From Corynebacterium frankenforstense DSM 45800 (lineage in GTDB: Bacteria; Actinomycetota; Actinomycetes; Mycobacteriales; Mycobacteriaceae): a stretch of DNA of 64,000 nt. Position numbers and translations under genes: made by a program. The notes beneath the pieces were generated by a model that had not been told where the DNA came from, made no database searches, and was given only the letters and a program-made list of their open reading frames with translations. Of the stretch, positions 25,640 through 34,443 are shown one piece after another (the stretch's first letter is position 1; every line of letters starts with the position of its first letter). The DNA lies in assembly GCF_001941485.1 (NCBI RefSeq), contig NZ_CP009247.1:1922001-1986000 (forward strand), read 5' to 3'.

Positions 25640-27025
25640 TCAGCAGCCGATGAGGCGGGCGGCCAGGTAGCCCTCCAGCTCATCGAGGGCGACGCGCTCC
25701 TGCTCCATGGTGTCGCGGTCGCGGACGGTCACCGCGTCGTCGTCGAGCGAGTCGAAGTCGACGGTGACGCAGAACGGGGTGCCGATCTCGTCCTGGCGGC
25801 GGTAGCGGCGGCCGATCGCGCCGGAGGTGTCGTAGTCGACGTTCCAGTGCTTGCGCAGCGTCTCGGCGACCTCGCGGGCCTTGCCGGCCAGCGGCTCCTT
25901 CTTGGACAGCGGCAGCACGGCGACCTTGACCGGCGAGAGGCGGTAGTCGAGCTTGAGCACGACGCGCTTGTCCACGCCGCCCTTGGCGTTGGGGGCCTCG
26001 TCCTCGTGGTAGGCGTCCACCAGGAAGGCCATCATCGCGCGGCCCAGGCCGGCGGCCGGCTCGATGGTGTAGGGGATCCAGCGCTCCTCGTCGTTCTGGT
26101 CGTAGAAGCTGAGGTCCTCACCGGAGGACTCGGAGTGCACGCGCAGGTCGTAGTCGGTCCGGTTGGCCACGCCCTCGAGCTCGCCCCACTTCGAGCCGGT
26201 GAAGCCGAAGGCGTACTCGACGTCGACGGTGCGCTTCGAGTAGTGCGACAGCTTCTCCTTCGGGTGCTCGTAGAGACGCAGGTTCTCCGGGTCGATGCCC
26301 AGGTCGATGTACCACTGCAGACGGTCGTCGATCCAGTACTGGTGCCACTGCTCATCCTCGCCGGGCTTGACGAAGAACTCCATCTCCATCTGCTCGAACT
26401 CGCGGGTGCGGAAGATGAAGTTGCCCGGGGTGATCTCATTGCGGAAGGACTTGCCGATGTTGGCTATGCCGAACGGCGGCTTCATGCGCGCCGAGTTCAT
26501 CACGTTCTTGAAGTTGATGAAGATGCCCTGGGCGGTCTCCGGGCGCAGGTAGTGCAGGCCCTCCTCGTCGTCGACGGGACCCAGGAAGGTCTTGAGCAGG
26601 CCGGAGAAGGCGCGCGGCTCGGTCCAGTTGCCGGGCTGGCCGGTCTCCGGGTCGTTGATGTCGGCCAGGCCGTTCTCCGGGGCGTGGCCGTGCTTCTCCT
26701 CGTAGGCCTCGATGAGGTGGTCGGCGCGGTAGCGCTTGTGGGTGTGCAGCGACTCGACCAGCGGGTCGGTGAAGACCTCGACGTGGCCGGAGGCGACCCA
26801 CACCTGACGCGGCTGGATGATCGAGGTGTCCACGCCGACGACGTCACCGCGCGAGGTGACCATGTGCCGCCACCACTGGCGCTTGATGTTCTCCTTGAGC
26901 TCCACGCCCAGCGGGCCGTAGTCCCAGGCGGAGCGCGTACCGCCGTAGATCTCGCCGGCCGGGTAGACCAGACCGCGCCGCTTGCACAGGTTGACGACGG
27001 TGTCGATGACGGATTGCTGCGCCAT
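25640..27025 (-). CDS. glyS: Glycine--tRNA ligase (alpha2 type)
   Basis: Charges tRNA-Gly in a class II aminoacyl-tRNA synthetase reaction. The 461-residue protein is the single-chain homodimeric type of actinobacteria. It has the N-terminal [25 protein letters not shown], class II motif 2 within [22 protein letters not shown], motif 3 in VEPSAGLGR-like [14 protein letters not shown], and an anticodon-binding C-terminal domain ([24 protein letters not shown]). The ATG at 27025 begins the conserved reading; a longer frame upstream is not supported. An 82-nt leader is possible from a TAGAAT hexamer at 27115-27120 (minus strand). Two hypothetical genes follow closely. Confidence 0.96.
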   Translation of the reverse strand: MAQQSVIDTVVNLCKRRGLVYPAGEIYGGTRSAWDYGPLGVELKENIKRQWWRHMVTSRGDVVGVDTSIIQPRQVWVASGHVEVFTDPLVESLHTHKRYRADHLIEAYEEKHGHAPENGLADINDPETGQPGNWTEPRAFSGLLKTFLGPVDDEEGLHYLRPETAQGIFINFKNVMNSARMKPPFGIANIGKSFRNEITPGNFIFRTREFEQMEMEFFVKPGEDEQWHQYWIDDRLQWYIDLGIDPENLRLYEHPKEKLSHYSKRTVDVEYAFGFTGSKWGELEGVANRTDYDLRVHSESSGEDLSFYDQNDEERWIPYTIEPAAGLGRAMMAFLVDAYHEDEAPNAKGGVDKRVVLKLDYRLSPVKVAVLPLSKKEPLAGKAREVAETLRKHWNVDYDTSGAIGRRYRRQDEIGTPFCVTVDFDSLDDDAVTVRDRDTMEQERVALDELEGYLAARLIGC

Positions 27026-27379
27026 GGGAGAGAGGGCTCCTCGTTGTGGTTGGTGGGTGGGACTGTCTGGGCACACCGTACAAAAGTTGGAGCACGGTGG
27101 CACACGTGCGCTCCATTCTAACTGTCCACCCGCCCCGCTCCCCCGGCGACCCCGGGGCGACGCCGCGGGTGCACACGGGCGACCCGGGAACCGTCCGCGC
27201 GGCGACATGTGCACGACGGTTGACATATCACGCCAATTGGCCGACATAACACGTCTGTTGTGTGATTCTTCACATCTCGGAACTTGCACTGTGAATGCAT
27301 TTCACCTAAGGCTCCTGGTCGTGGGCCTGCCGAGGGGTCGAGGCGGGCAAACCGCTGGCCACGCCCCTGTTAACACTTC
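27026..27379. other. Divergent intergenic control region between glyS and the zinc repressor gene
   Basis: No gene is seen in this stretch. It holds a candidate glyS -10 (TAGAAT, minus strand, 27115-27120), a TTGACA (27220-27225) with a perfect palindrome GCCAATTGGC (27232-27241) right after it, and several imperfect inverted repeats (TGTGATTCTTCACA at about 27259-27272; GTGAATGCATTTCAC near 27290-27305). Base composition falls towards AT from 27215 on, unlike the coding DNA around it, fitting a regulatory region. Confidence 0.5.
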
Positions 27380-27408
27380 TTGGACCGAGTAGACGGCGTC
27401 GATAGAAT
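27380..27408 (+). promoter_or_regulatory. Promoter of the ArsR/SmtB-type gene
   Basis: TTGGAC (27380-27385), a 17-bp spacer and TAGAAT (27403-27408): a good sigma-A type promoter with a start near 27415 and a leader of about 33 nt before the ATG at 27448. Confidence 0.7.
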
Positions 27409-27447
27409 GCGAGCTCGGAGGCACCGAACAAGATTGGTAAGACTCTC

Positions 27448-27798
27448 ATGACGACGAAAAACTTGATAGGGAACAGCGACGACCGGCCCGAAGAGGTCAC
27501 TGACGCAGCCCGGGTGCTCAGCACCCTGGACTCGGTGCTCCGCCTGAAGATCGTGAAGCTTCTGCAGCAGCACGACCACTTCGTCCACGAGCTGGTCAAG
27601 GAGCTCGGCAAGTCCCAGCCCCTCATCTCGCAGCACCTCAAGGTGCTCAAGATGTCCGGTCTCGTCGAGTCCGAGCGCCGCGGCCGCGAGGTCATGTACC
27701 GCCTGACCACCCCGGCGGCCGGCGACCTTATCGACCAGGCGGCCCGGCTCGCCGCCATCGTCCGCGGCGGCACGCCGCAGCTCGGCCGACAGGCCTGA
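27448..27798 (+). CDS. znr: ArsR/SmtB-family metal-responsive repressor
   Basis: A 116-residue winged-helix repressor. The HTH is LVKELGKSQPLISQHLKVLKMSGLVESERRG as read in two parts (residues about 50-82), preceded by DSVLRLKIVKLLQQHDHFVHEL; the His/Asp residues and a C-terminal HTH-flanking helix with Asp (GDLIDQAARLAAIV) could form the zinc site of the alpha5 type, though no cysteine thiolates are present. In corynebacteria this gene is paired with the Fur-type zur, and both sense zinc: ArsR derepresses export genes under excess, Zur represses uptake. The zur gene follows 208 bp downstream, separated by a strong hairpin. The symbol follows C. glutamicum use. Confidence 0.85.
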   Translation: MTTKNLIGNSDDRPEEVTDAARVLSTLDSVLRLKIVKLLQQHDHFVHELVKELGKSQPLISQHLKVLKMSGLVESERRGREVMYRLTTPAAGDLIDQAARLAAIVRGGTPQLGRQA

Positions 27799-27856
27799 GC
27801 GCACGCGCTGTTTCTTTATCGATCCACTTCCCAGGTAACCGACTCAGGTGACAGAC

Positions 27857-27901
27857 CGGCCGGGCCGGTGACGACACGCGACATCGTCACCGGCCCGGCC
27901 G
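27857..27901. terminator. Large 18-bp stem-loop between the ArsR-type gene and zur
   Basis: Bases 27857-27874 pair perfectly with 27884-27901 around a 9-nt loop (CACGCGACA). No T-run follows, so simple Rho-independent termination is not certain. It separates the two zinc regulator genes and lies 54 bp upstream of the zur -10 (TACAAT, 27955-27960). Confidence 0.6.
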
Positions 27902-28006
27902 ACGCATGTCCGGGTCACCAGCGCCGACGCCCCGCCGGCGCGCCCCGCTGCAACTACAATGAGTTTCAACAACTTCCCGCCCCGCCGTCCGAAGGAGTGT
28001 CGCACC

Positions 28007-28474
28007 ATGGGCACGGTCAGTTCCGCCATCCCGAAGCTGGGTACGCGCAGCACCCGCCAGCGCTCGGCGATCGTGTCCGTCCTGCTGGAGCTGGACAACT
28101 TCGCCTCGGCCAAGAAGATCCACTCCGAGCTCAAGGAGCGCGGCGAGAAGGTCGGCCTGACCACGGTCTACCGCACGCTGCAGTCGTTGACCGAGATCCA
28201 CGCGGTCGACGCGCTGCACATGGCCAGCGGCGAGACGCTCTACCGGCACTGCATGACCGAGAAGCATCACCACCACCTCGTGTGCACCGAGTGCGGACGC
28301 ACCGAGGAGATCGACGGCGGCCCGGTGGAGAAGTGGGCCTCCGAGGTCGCCTCGAGCCACGGCTTCGAGCTGACCGGCCACGACGCCGAGGTCTACGGCC
28401 TGTGCCCCGAGTGCAGGACGAAGAAGGCCCGCACCGAGGCCGCCGAGGCCGCCGAGGCCGACACCGCCGGGTAG
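28007..28474 (+). CDS. zur: Zinc uptake regulator, Fur family
   Basis: A 155-residue Fur-family repressor. The N-terminal winged helix has TRQRSAIVSVLLELDNFASAK and VGLTTVYRTLQSL (recognition helix). The dimer domain has the metal ligands HHHHLVCTECGRTEEI, with His and the first CxxC, and a second CPEC (structural zinc). A C-terminal Ala/Glu-rich tail follows. With Zn bound it represses zinc import genes. The ATG at 28007 is preferred over an upstream ATG at 27959 because GAAGGAG precedes it. TACAAT (27955-27960) suggests a promoter of its own, in addition to possible readthrough from the upstream ArsR gene. Confidence 0.93.
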   Translation: MGTVSSAIPKLGTRSTRQRSAIVSVLLELDNFASAKKIHSELKERGEKVGLTTVYRTLQSLTEIHAVDALHMASGETLYRHCMTEKHHHHLVCTECGRTEEIDGGPVEKWASEVASSHGFELTGHDAEVYGLCPECRTKKARTEAAEAAEADTAG

Positions 28475-28510
28475 CTCCCCTCTCCCCCGCCGACCGACTG
28501 GCCCGCCGGC

Positions 28511-29626
28511 TCAGCCGAGCACGACGCCGAAGAGCGAGCCCAGCGCCCAGGTCACCCCGGCCGCACCCAGGCCGATGAGCAGCTGGCGCACGGCGCGCCA
28601 CAGCGGCGGGCGGCCCGAGAGCACGCCGGTGACCCCGCCGGTGAACAGCAGCGCCATCGAGACCAGGATGATCGCGACGACCGCGCCGACGCTGATGCTC
28701 GCGCCGAAGATGAACGGCAGCACCGGGATCAGCGCGCCGAGGCCGAAGCAGCAGAACGACGACAGCGCCGCCGCCCAGGCGCCGTCCACCCCGGACTCCT
28801 TGGACGCCGGGGCCGCACCGGCCGGCACCTGGCTGTTGAGCTCGGCCTGGCGGAACTGCTCGAGCGCCTCGCGGGCGCGCTCCTGCGCCTCGTCCTCCTC
28901 GAGCCCGCGGGCCCGGTAGACCAGGGCCAGCTCGTTGGCGTTGACGTCGAGCTCCGGGATGACCCGGTCGATCTCGTCGTTGGGGCGGGTCGCCTCGATC
29001 AGCTCGGCCTGCGAGCGCACCGAGATGAACTCGCCGGCGGCCATCGACAGCGCGCCGGCCAGCAGACCGGAGATGCCGGTGATCAGCACGATGGTGGGGC
29101 TGACCCCGGAGCCGAGAATGCCGAGCACCAGGGCGAGGTTGGAGACCAGGCCGTCGTTGGCGCCGAAGACCGCGGCGCGGAAGCCGCCGGAGATGCGCTC
29201 GCGGGACTGCTCGGCCAGGCCGCGCACGACCTCGGAGTGGACGCGCTCGTCGGCGGCGATCTGGTCCGGGGCGTCGGCGTCGTCGACGTACGGGGTGCGC
29301 GCCTCGGCGGACTGCATCAGCGCGAGCACGAAGACGGAGCCGAGGTTCTTGGCCAGGAAGCCCATGAAGCGGGTGTGCAGGCCCGGCTGCTGGGGCATGC
29401 CGACGTACTCGCCGAGCTTGGCGCGCCAGTACTCCTCGTGACGGGACTCGGAGTCCGCCAGGCGCAGCAGGATGTCGCGCTCGGTGCCCTCCTTGCGGTG
29501 GGCCAGCTCCCGGTAGACGGCGGCCTCGGCGCGCTCGTTGGCCAGGTAGCGCCGCCAGCGCTTGATCTGGCGGGCTGTCGGGGGCTCCTCGACGGGCCGC
29601 ACGTCCGCGCCGTTGTCCTCGCTCAC
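28511..29626 (-). CDS. Ferritin-like / VIT1-CCC1 family iron or manganese exporter (MbfA type)
   Basis: A 371-residue two-domain membrane protein. Residues about 15-140 form a rubrerythrin-like ferritin domain with diiron-type Glu/His motifs (NERAEAAVYRELA, ESRHEEYWR and DERVHSEVV). The second half is a VIT1/CCC1 domain with AAVFGANDGLVSNLALV (typical DGxxxN motif), GALSMAAGEFISVRSQAEL and four to five membrane helices. This architecture is that of MbfA, which exports ferrous iron or manganese and senses iron through the ferritin domain. GTG start at 29626. It is convergent with zur, whose stop is 36 bp away. A link with zinc regulation is not implied. Confidence 0.88.
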   Translation of the reverse strand: MSEDNGADVRPVEEPPTARQIKRWRRYLANERAEAAVYRELAHRKEGTERDILLRLADSESRHEEYWRAKLGEYVGMPQQPGLHTRFMGFLAKNLGSVFVLALMQSAEARTPYVDDADAPDQIAADERVHSEVVRGLAEQSRERISGGFRAAVFGANDGLVSNLALVLGILGSGVSPTIVLITGISGLLAGALSMAAGEFISVRSQAELIEATRPNDEIDRVIPELDVNANELALVYRARGLEEDEAQERAREALEQFRQAELNSQVPAGAAPASKESGVDGAWAAALSSFCCFGLGALIPVLPFIFGASISVGAVVAIILVSMALLFTGGVTGVLSGRPPLWRAVRQLLIGLGAAGVTWALGSLFGVVLG

Positions 29627-29728
29627 CTGGTCTCCTCCTTCCTCCGGAACCCATAGCAGCGTACCCGTACGAGCGGGCGGAGGGAAGACAGGTCGGCGCC
29701 CGGAAAAAGTTCGCTCAGGCCCCGCCGG

Positions 29729-30490
29729 TCACTTCACCCCGCCGAACCGGCGGTCGCGCTTGGCGTACTCGAGCACGGCGTCGAAGAGGTCCTGCCTGGT
29801 GTAGTCCGGGAAGAGCTTGTCCTGGTAGACCATCTCCGCGTAGGCCGACTCCCACAGCAGGAAGTTCGAGGTGCGCCGCTCACCGGAGGGGCGCAGGAAG
29901 AGGTCGACGTCCGGCATCTCGGGGTCGTAGAGGTAGTCGGCGAAGGAGTCCTCGGTGACCTGTCCGGGGCGCAGCTCGCCGGCCGCGGCGCGGGCGACCA
30001 GCTTCCGGGCCGCGTCGACGATCTCGGCGCGCCCGCCGTAGTTGACGCACATCACCAGCGTCATCGCGGTGTTGTCGCGGGTCAGCTCCTCGGCGGCCTC
30101 GAGCTCGCGGATCACCGAGCGCCACAGGCGCGGGCGGCGGCCGGCCCACTTGATGCGCACGTTCTTCTCGTTGAGGATGTCGCGCTCGCGGCGCAGCACG
30201 TCCCGGGAGAAGCCCATCAGGAAGCGGACCTCGTCGTGGCTGCGCCGCCAGTTCTCCGTGGAGAACGCGTAGGCGGACAGGTACTCCACGCCCATCTCGA
30301 GGCAGGCGTCGACGGCCTCCATGAGCACCGCCTCCCCGCGGCGGTGGCCCTCGGTGCGTTTCATCCCGCGCTGGCGGGCCCAGCGGCCGTTGCCGTCCAT
30401 GACCAGTGCGATGTGTCGCGGGACCAGCTCGGCCGGGACACCCGTCGCCGCGAACGTGCCGGCGACCCCTGCGGAATTCTGCTCAGTCAC
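29729..30490 (-). CDS. uppS: Isoprenyl (undecaprenyl/decaprenyl) diphosphate synthase
   Basis: A cis-prenyltransferase that extends farnesyl diphosphate to the C50-55 carrier lipid for peptidoglycan and arabinogalactan. The 253-residue protein has [18 protein letters not shown] (pyrophosphate-binding Asp), [26 protein letters not shown], and the C-terminal [20 protein letters not shown] with the family's RxSG and Arg-Ser motif. It starts with GTG at 30490; upstream in-frame sequence overlaps recO and is not part of it. It lies 38 bp after recO and is the last gene of the block. Confidence 0.94.
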   Translation of the reverse strand: MTEQNSAGVAGTFAATGVPAELVPRHIALVMDGNGRWARQRGMKRTEGHRRGEAVLMEAVDACLEMGVEYLSAYAFSTENWRRSHDEVRFLMGFSRDVLRRERDILNEKNVRIKWAGRRPRLWRSVIRELEAAEELTRDNTAMTLVMCVNYGGRAEIVDAARKLVARAAAGELRPGQVTEDSFADYLYDPEMPDVDLFLRPSGERRTSNFLLWESAYAEMVYQDKLFPDYTRQDLFDAVLEYAKRDRRFGGVK

Positions 30491-30528
30491 AGGCCCAATT
30501 GTGCCAAAGGGCCCGCCGGCGCGAGGGC

Positions 30529-31278
30529 TCACCCCTCGTCGAGCACCGCCAGTGCGGCCACGCGGCCCTCGACCTGCCACTGCAGGTGGGCGCGGGTGAG
30601 CCGGTGCGCCACGGCCGCCAGCTCGGCGCCGCCCTCCCCGGCGACCACGGCGACGGCCTGCTCGACGCGGTCGTGGGCGAGCAGCCACATCAGGTGCAGC
30701 GCCTCGGTGGGCACGTCGGCCGAGCCGCTCGGCCGGCAGTGCAGGCACACCGCTCCCCCGGCGCCCGGGTGGAAGGCGTGGTGCGGGCCCGGCGCCGAGC
30801 ACTGCGCGCAGTCGAAGAGGCTGAGCGCCCAGCCCGCGTGCGCCGTCGCCTGCAGGATGAAGGCGTCCAGCGCGAGGACGGGGTTGGCGACGCGCTGGAT
30901 GCGCCCCAGGGTGACCAGCGCGACGTCGTAGAGAAATGGGTCGGAGCCGTCCTCGGCGACGGCGAGGCGCTCGGCGCACTCGAGCGCGGCGCAGGCTGCG
31001 GCGTAGCGCTCGTAGTCGTCGATGATCCCGGAGCCGTAGAAGGCGACGGTGTCCGCGCCGGTGATCGTGGCCAGGTTGCGGCCCGGGTAGAGCTGGACGT
31101 CGAGGTCGACGAAGAGCTGCAGGCGCGAGCCGAAGCGCGACTTCGCCCGGCGCACCCCCTTGGCCACCGAGCGCACGATGCCGTGGCCCCGGGTCAGCAG
31201 CACGATGACCCGGTCGGCCTCGGCGAAGTCGTAGGTGCGCAGCACCAGCGCCCGGTCGCGGAAACTCTCCCTGCGCAC
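30529..31278 (-). CDS. recO: DNA repair protein RecO
   Basis: Loads RecA on SSB-coated gaps together with RecR. The 249-residue protein has the N-terminal OB fold ([25 protein letters not shown], then [18 protein letters not shown]), a helical middle and a zinc finger (CAQC near residue 165 and CLHC near 188). The length is normal. It is separated from era by 7 bp and from uppS by 38 bp, matching the standard actinobacterial order. Confidence 0.95.
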   Translation of the reverse strand: MRRESFRDRALVLRTYDFAEADRVIVLLTRGHGIVRSVAKGVRRAKSRFGSRLQLFVDLDVQLYPGRNLATITGADTVAFYGSGIIDDYERYAAACAALECAERLAVAEDGSDPFLYDVALVTLGRIQRVANPVLALDAFILQATAHAGWALSLFDCAQCSAPGPHHAFHPGAGGAVCLHCRPSGSADVPTEALHLMWLLAHDRVEQAVAVVAGEGGAELAAVAHRLTRAHLQWQVEGRVAALAVLDEG

Positions 31279-31285
31279 GACCCTC

Positions 31286-32203
31286 CTAGAAGCCCAGCCG
31301 GCCGAGCGCCTTCGGGTCGGACTGCCAGTTCTTCAGCACCTTGAAGCGCAGGTCCAGGTAGACGTTCTGGCCGAGCAGGTCGATGATGCCGCGCCGGGAG
31401 GTCGAGATGATCCGGCCCATGCGGCGGCCCTGCGGGCCCTCGATGATGCGGCGCTGGCCGGGGCGCTCGATGAAGATGACCGCGTGCACGTCGAGCACGC
31501 CCTCGCGCTCCTCGTCCGGCAGGATCTCGTCGACCTGGACGGCCACCGAGTGCGGCAGCTCGTCGCGCAGGCCGGACAGGGCGGCCTCGCGGATCAGCTC
31601 CGCGATGCGGGTCTCGGTGTCGTCGTCGGTGACGTGGTCGTCCGGGTAGAGCTTCGGGCCCTCCGGCAGCAGCCCGGTGATCACGTCGAGCAGCACGTCG
31701 AGCTGCACACCGTCCTTCGCGGAGACGGGCACGACCTCGCTCTCGCCGCCGAGCAGCTCGTGCAGTGCCAGCAGCTGGGCGCCGACGGCGTCGCGGGAGA
31801 CCTTGTCGGTCTTGGTGACCACGCCGACGATCGGGGTGCGCGGCGCGGCGGCGCGCACGTTGTCCAGGATCCAGCGGTCGCCGGGGCCGATCTTCTCGTC
31901 GGCTGGGACCGTCAGCGCGATGACGTCGACGTCGGAGTAGGTCTCCTGGACCTGCGCGTTGAGGCGCTCGCCGAGCAGCGTGCGCGGGCGGTGCAGGCCC
32001 GGGGTGTCGACGAGGATGATCTGGGCGTCCGGGCGGTGGACGAGCCCGCGGATGGGGTGGCGGGTCGTCTCGGGCTGGTCGGCGGTGATGGCGATCTTCT
32101 CGCCGACCAGCGCGTTGGTCAGCGTCGACTTGCCGGTGTTCGGCCGGCCGACGAAGCTCAGGAAACCGGAGCGGAAGCCCTCGGGGGTGTCGGTGAAACT
32201 CAC
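31286..32203 (-). CDS. era: GTPase Era
   Basis: Ribosome-associated GTPase needed for 16S rRNA 3' end maturation. The 305-residue protein has G1 GRPNTGKSTLTNAL (Walker A), G2/G3 ending in VDTPGLHRPR, G4 TKTDK and G5 SAKDG, followed by a C-terminal KH RNA-binding domain with ILPDEEREGVLDVHAVIFIERPGQ as read in two parts. It follows pdxY by 31 bp and precedes recO by 7 bp. All motifs are intact. Confidence 0.97.
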   Translation of the reverse strand: MSFTDTPEGFRSGFLSFVGRPNTGKSTLTNALVGEKIAITADQPETTRHPIRGLVHRPDAQIILVDTPGLHRPRTLLGERLNAQVQETYSDVDVIALTVPADEKIGPGDRWILDNVRAAAPRTPIVGVVTKTDKVSRDAVGAQLLALHELLGGESEVVPVSAKDGVQLDVLLDVITGLLPEGPKLYPDDHVTDDDTETRIAELIREAALSGLRDELPHSVAVQVDEILPDEEREGVLDVHAVIFIERPGQRRIIEGPQGRRMGRIISTSRRGIIDLLGQNVYLDLRFKVLKNWQSDPKALGRLGF

Positions 32204-32234
32204 GCGGGCCAGTCTAACCGCCCCGGCCCCGGAG

Positions 32235-33083
32235 CTAGACCTCGCGGACCTCGAACTGCCCGCGCGGGTTCGCGAAGAAGTCCTGCGCGGCGACCAGCTC
32301 GAGCTCGCGGCTGTCGCGGTCGAAGGTCAGCTTGAGCAGGTCGAAGACGCTCGAGGCGGTCTTGGCCAGGGCGCCGGCCGCGTCGCGGCCGGGCACGTAG
32401 TGGCCGGTGAACAGCGCGGCGGTGACGTCGCCGGAGCCGTTGCGCTTGAACGGCAGGTACGGCGTCTGCACCAGGTAGCGCCCGGAGTCGTCGACGGCGA
32501 GCATCTCGACGGTGCCCTCGGGGCGGTCGGGGCGCTCGACGGAGGTGACCAGCACGGTCTTCGGGCCCATGGCGCGGGCGGCCTCGACGGCGTCCAGGGT
32601 GGACTCGAGGTCGGTGGCCTCGCGGCCGGTGAGGTAGCCCAGCTCGAACTGGTTCGGGGTGATCACGTCGGCCACCGGCACGACCTTGTCGCGCAGCAGC
32701 GGCGGGATGGCGTCGTCGACGTGGCAACCGGACTTCGCGTTGCCCATGACCGGGTCGCAGACGTAGAGCGCCTCCGGGTTGGCGGCGCGCACCTGCGCGG
32801 CGGCGTCGATGATGACGTCGGCGATGTCGGAGCCGCCCTGGTAGCCGGAGAGCACGGCGTCGACGTTGGCGAGCTCGCCGCGCTCGGCCACGCCCTTGAC
32901 GACGGCGGCGACGTCGGCGGCGGGCAGCGCCGGGCCGCGCCACGCGCCGTAGCCGGTGTGGTTGGAGAAGTTGACGGTGTTGACGGGCCAGACCTCGTGG
33001 CCGAGGCGCTGGAGGGGGAAGACGGCCGCGGAGTTGCCCACGTGACCGTAGGCGACGGCGGACTGGATGGAGAGCACGTTCAT
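32235..33083 (-). CDS. pdxY: Pyridoxal kinase
   Basis: A 282-residue ribokinase-fold kinase that phosphorylates pyridoxal (vitamin B6 salvage). It has the N-terminal LSIQSAVAYGHVGNSAAVFPLQ as two parts, the PdxK/PdxY pattern VDAVLSGYQGG, VCDPVMGNAKSGCHVD, ITPNQFELGYLTGREA and the C-terminal anion-hole motif RNGSGDVTAALFTGHY with the catalytic Asp. It sits between the CorC-type gene (34-bp gap) and era (31-bp gap), a place usually free of pdx genes, so it appears inserted into the block and co-transcribed. Confidence 0.93.
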   Translation of the reverse strand: MNVLSIQSAVAYGHVGNSAAVFPLQRLGHEVWPVNTVNFSNHTGYGAWRGPALPAADVAAVVKGVAERGELANVDAVLSGYQGGSDIADVIIDAAAQVRAANPEALYVCDPVMGNAKSGCHVDDAIPPLLRDKVVPVADVITPNQFELGYLTGREATDLESTLDAVEAARAMGPKTVLVTSVERPDRPEGTVEMLAVDDSGRYLVQTPYLPFKRNGSGDVTAALFTGHYVPGRDAAGALAKTASSVFDLLKLTFDRDSRELELVAAQDFFANPRGQFEVREV

Positions 33084-33117
33084 GGCTTACATCGTGCCGT
33101 GCCGCCTTCCGCGCCGG

Positions 33118-34440
33118 TCACTCGGGGTCGGTTGCGTCCTCCGGGACGTCGAGGAGCTCGACGAGCACGTGGCGCACGCGCACGCGCCCGCGGCGGTCGT
33201 TGCCGCCCTCGGCGGTCAGCTTCATGCCGTCGACGGTGACGTGGCTGCCCGGCAGAGGCACGCGCCCGAGCTCAAAGGTGATCACGCCGGCGACGGTGTC
33301 GACCTCGTCGGTGATCTCGTCGTCGAACTCGCGGCGCTCGCCGGTCGCGTCGCGCACGCCGGAGGCCAGCTCCTCGAGCGACATGTGGGCGACCACGCGG
33401 AAGGTGCGGTCGTCGACGCGCTCGAAGGGGTCGTCGTCGGCGGCGTCGTACTCGTCGGCGATCTCGCCGACGATCTCCTCGAGGATGTCCTCCATGGAGA
33501 CCATGCCGGCGATCACGCCGTACTCGTCGACGAGCATCGCCAGGTGATTCTGGTCGCGCTGCATCTGGTGCAGCAGCACGTCCAGCGGGGTGGAGTCGGG
33601 CACGAACTGGGCGGGGCGCACCACGTCGCGCACGAGCACGGAGCGCCCGCCGTCGGACATGTGGTACGTGCGCGCGACGAGGTCCTTGAGGTAGACCACG
33701 CCGACGATCTCGTCGATGCTCTCGCCGATGACGGGGATGCGCGAGTGGCCGGAGCGCACGCACAGGCTGGTCGCCTGGCCGGCGGTCTTGGTGTCCTCGA
33801 TCCAGATCATCTCCGGGCGCGGCACCATGATCTGGCGGGCGATGGTGCCGGCCAGGTCGAAGACGTTCTGGATCATCCGGTGTTCCTCGACCTCGACGAT
33901 CCCGTGCTCCTGGGCGATGTCGACCATCTCGCGCAGCTCGACCTCGGTGGCGTAGGGCCCGTCGCGGAAGCCGCGGCCCGGGGCCAGCAGGTTGCCCAGG
34001 CGGATCAGCAGGCGGGAGAAGGGCCCGAGGATCTTGTGCACGGCGCTGAGCACCACGGCGGTGCGCAGGCAGACCGAGTAGGGGTTCTTGCGGCCGACGG
34101 TGCGGGAGAAGACGCCGACGACGACGAAGCTGATCAGGGAGACGGCCAGGATCGCCGTGGTCAGCGCCCAGCCGGCCGAGTCGATCACGCCGAGCGCCAG
34201 TGCGGCGGCGAAGACGGCGGCGGTGGCGTCGAGGACGGTGCCCAGAAGCACCAGGATGTTGATGTGCTCGGCGCGGCGGTCGAGCACGCGCAGCAGCTTG
34301 CGGGCCCCGGGGCGCTCGTCCTCGACGAGCTGCTCGACGCGGGCGCGCGAGATGCTCGCCAGCGCCGACTCGGTGGTGCCCAGCAGGCCGGAGAGCAGCA
34401 GCGCCAGGACGGTGACTGCCGCGGAGATGAGCAGGCTCAC
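33118..34440 (-). CDS. HlyC/CorC family membrane protein (CNNM-DUF21 plus CBS)
   Basis: A 440-residue protein with a DUF21 (CNNM) membrane domain of about four helices (residues 1-190, including the ESALASISRARVEQL signature), a CBS pair (about 205-330, IMVPRPEMIWIE and VRDVVRPAQFVPDSTPLDVLL) and a C-terminal CorC_HlyC domain (about 345-425). The family is linked to Mg/Co efflux or Mg homeostasis; a role in hemolysis is not expected. It follows ybeY by 3 bp, the standard position in Gram-positive genomes. Confidence 0.93.
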   Translation of the reverse strand: MSLLISAAVTVLALLLSGLLGTTESALASISRARVEQLVEDERPGARKLLRVLDRRAEHINILVLLGTVLDATAAVFAAALALGVIDSAGWALTTAILAVSLISFVVVGVFSRTVGRKNPYSVCLRTAVVLSAVHKILGPFSRLLIRLGNLLAPGRGFRDGPYATEVELREMVDIAQEHGIVEVEEHRMIQNVFDLAGTIARQIMVPRPEMIWIEDTKTAGQATSLCVRSGHSRIPVIGESIDEIVGVVYLKDLVARTYHMSDGGRSVLVRDVVRPAQFVPDSTPLDVLLHQMQRDQNHLAMLVDEYGVIAGMVSMEDILEEIVGEIADEYDAADDDPFERVDDRTFRVVAHMSLEELASGVRDATGERREFDDEITDEVDTVAGVITFELGRVPLPGSHVTVDGMKLTAEGGNDRRGRVRVRHVLVELLDVPEDATDPE

Positions 34441-34443
34441 CGG

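Noticed and set aside
27026..27120. T-box riboswitch in the glyS leader
   Set aside because: No T-box core motif or antiterminator-like structure could be seen, and the possible leader is too short.
27286..27306. TGTGAATGCATTTCACC as a GlxR site
   Set aside because: The half-sites are separated by 7 bases (GTGA-N7-TCAC), not 6; the neighbouring TGTGATTCTTCACA has only 4. Both may be weak chance palindromes.
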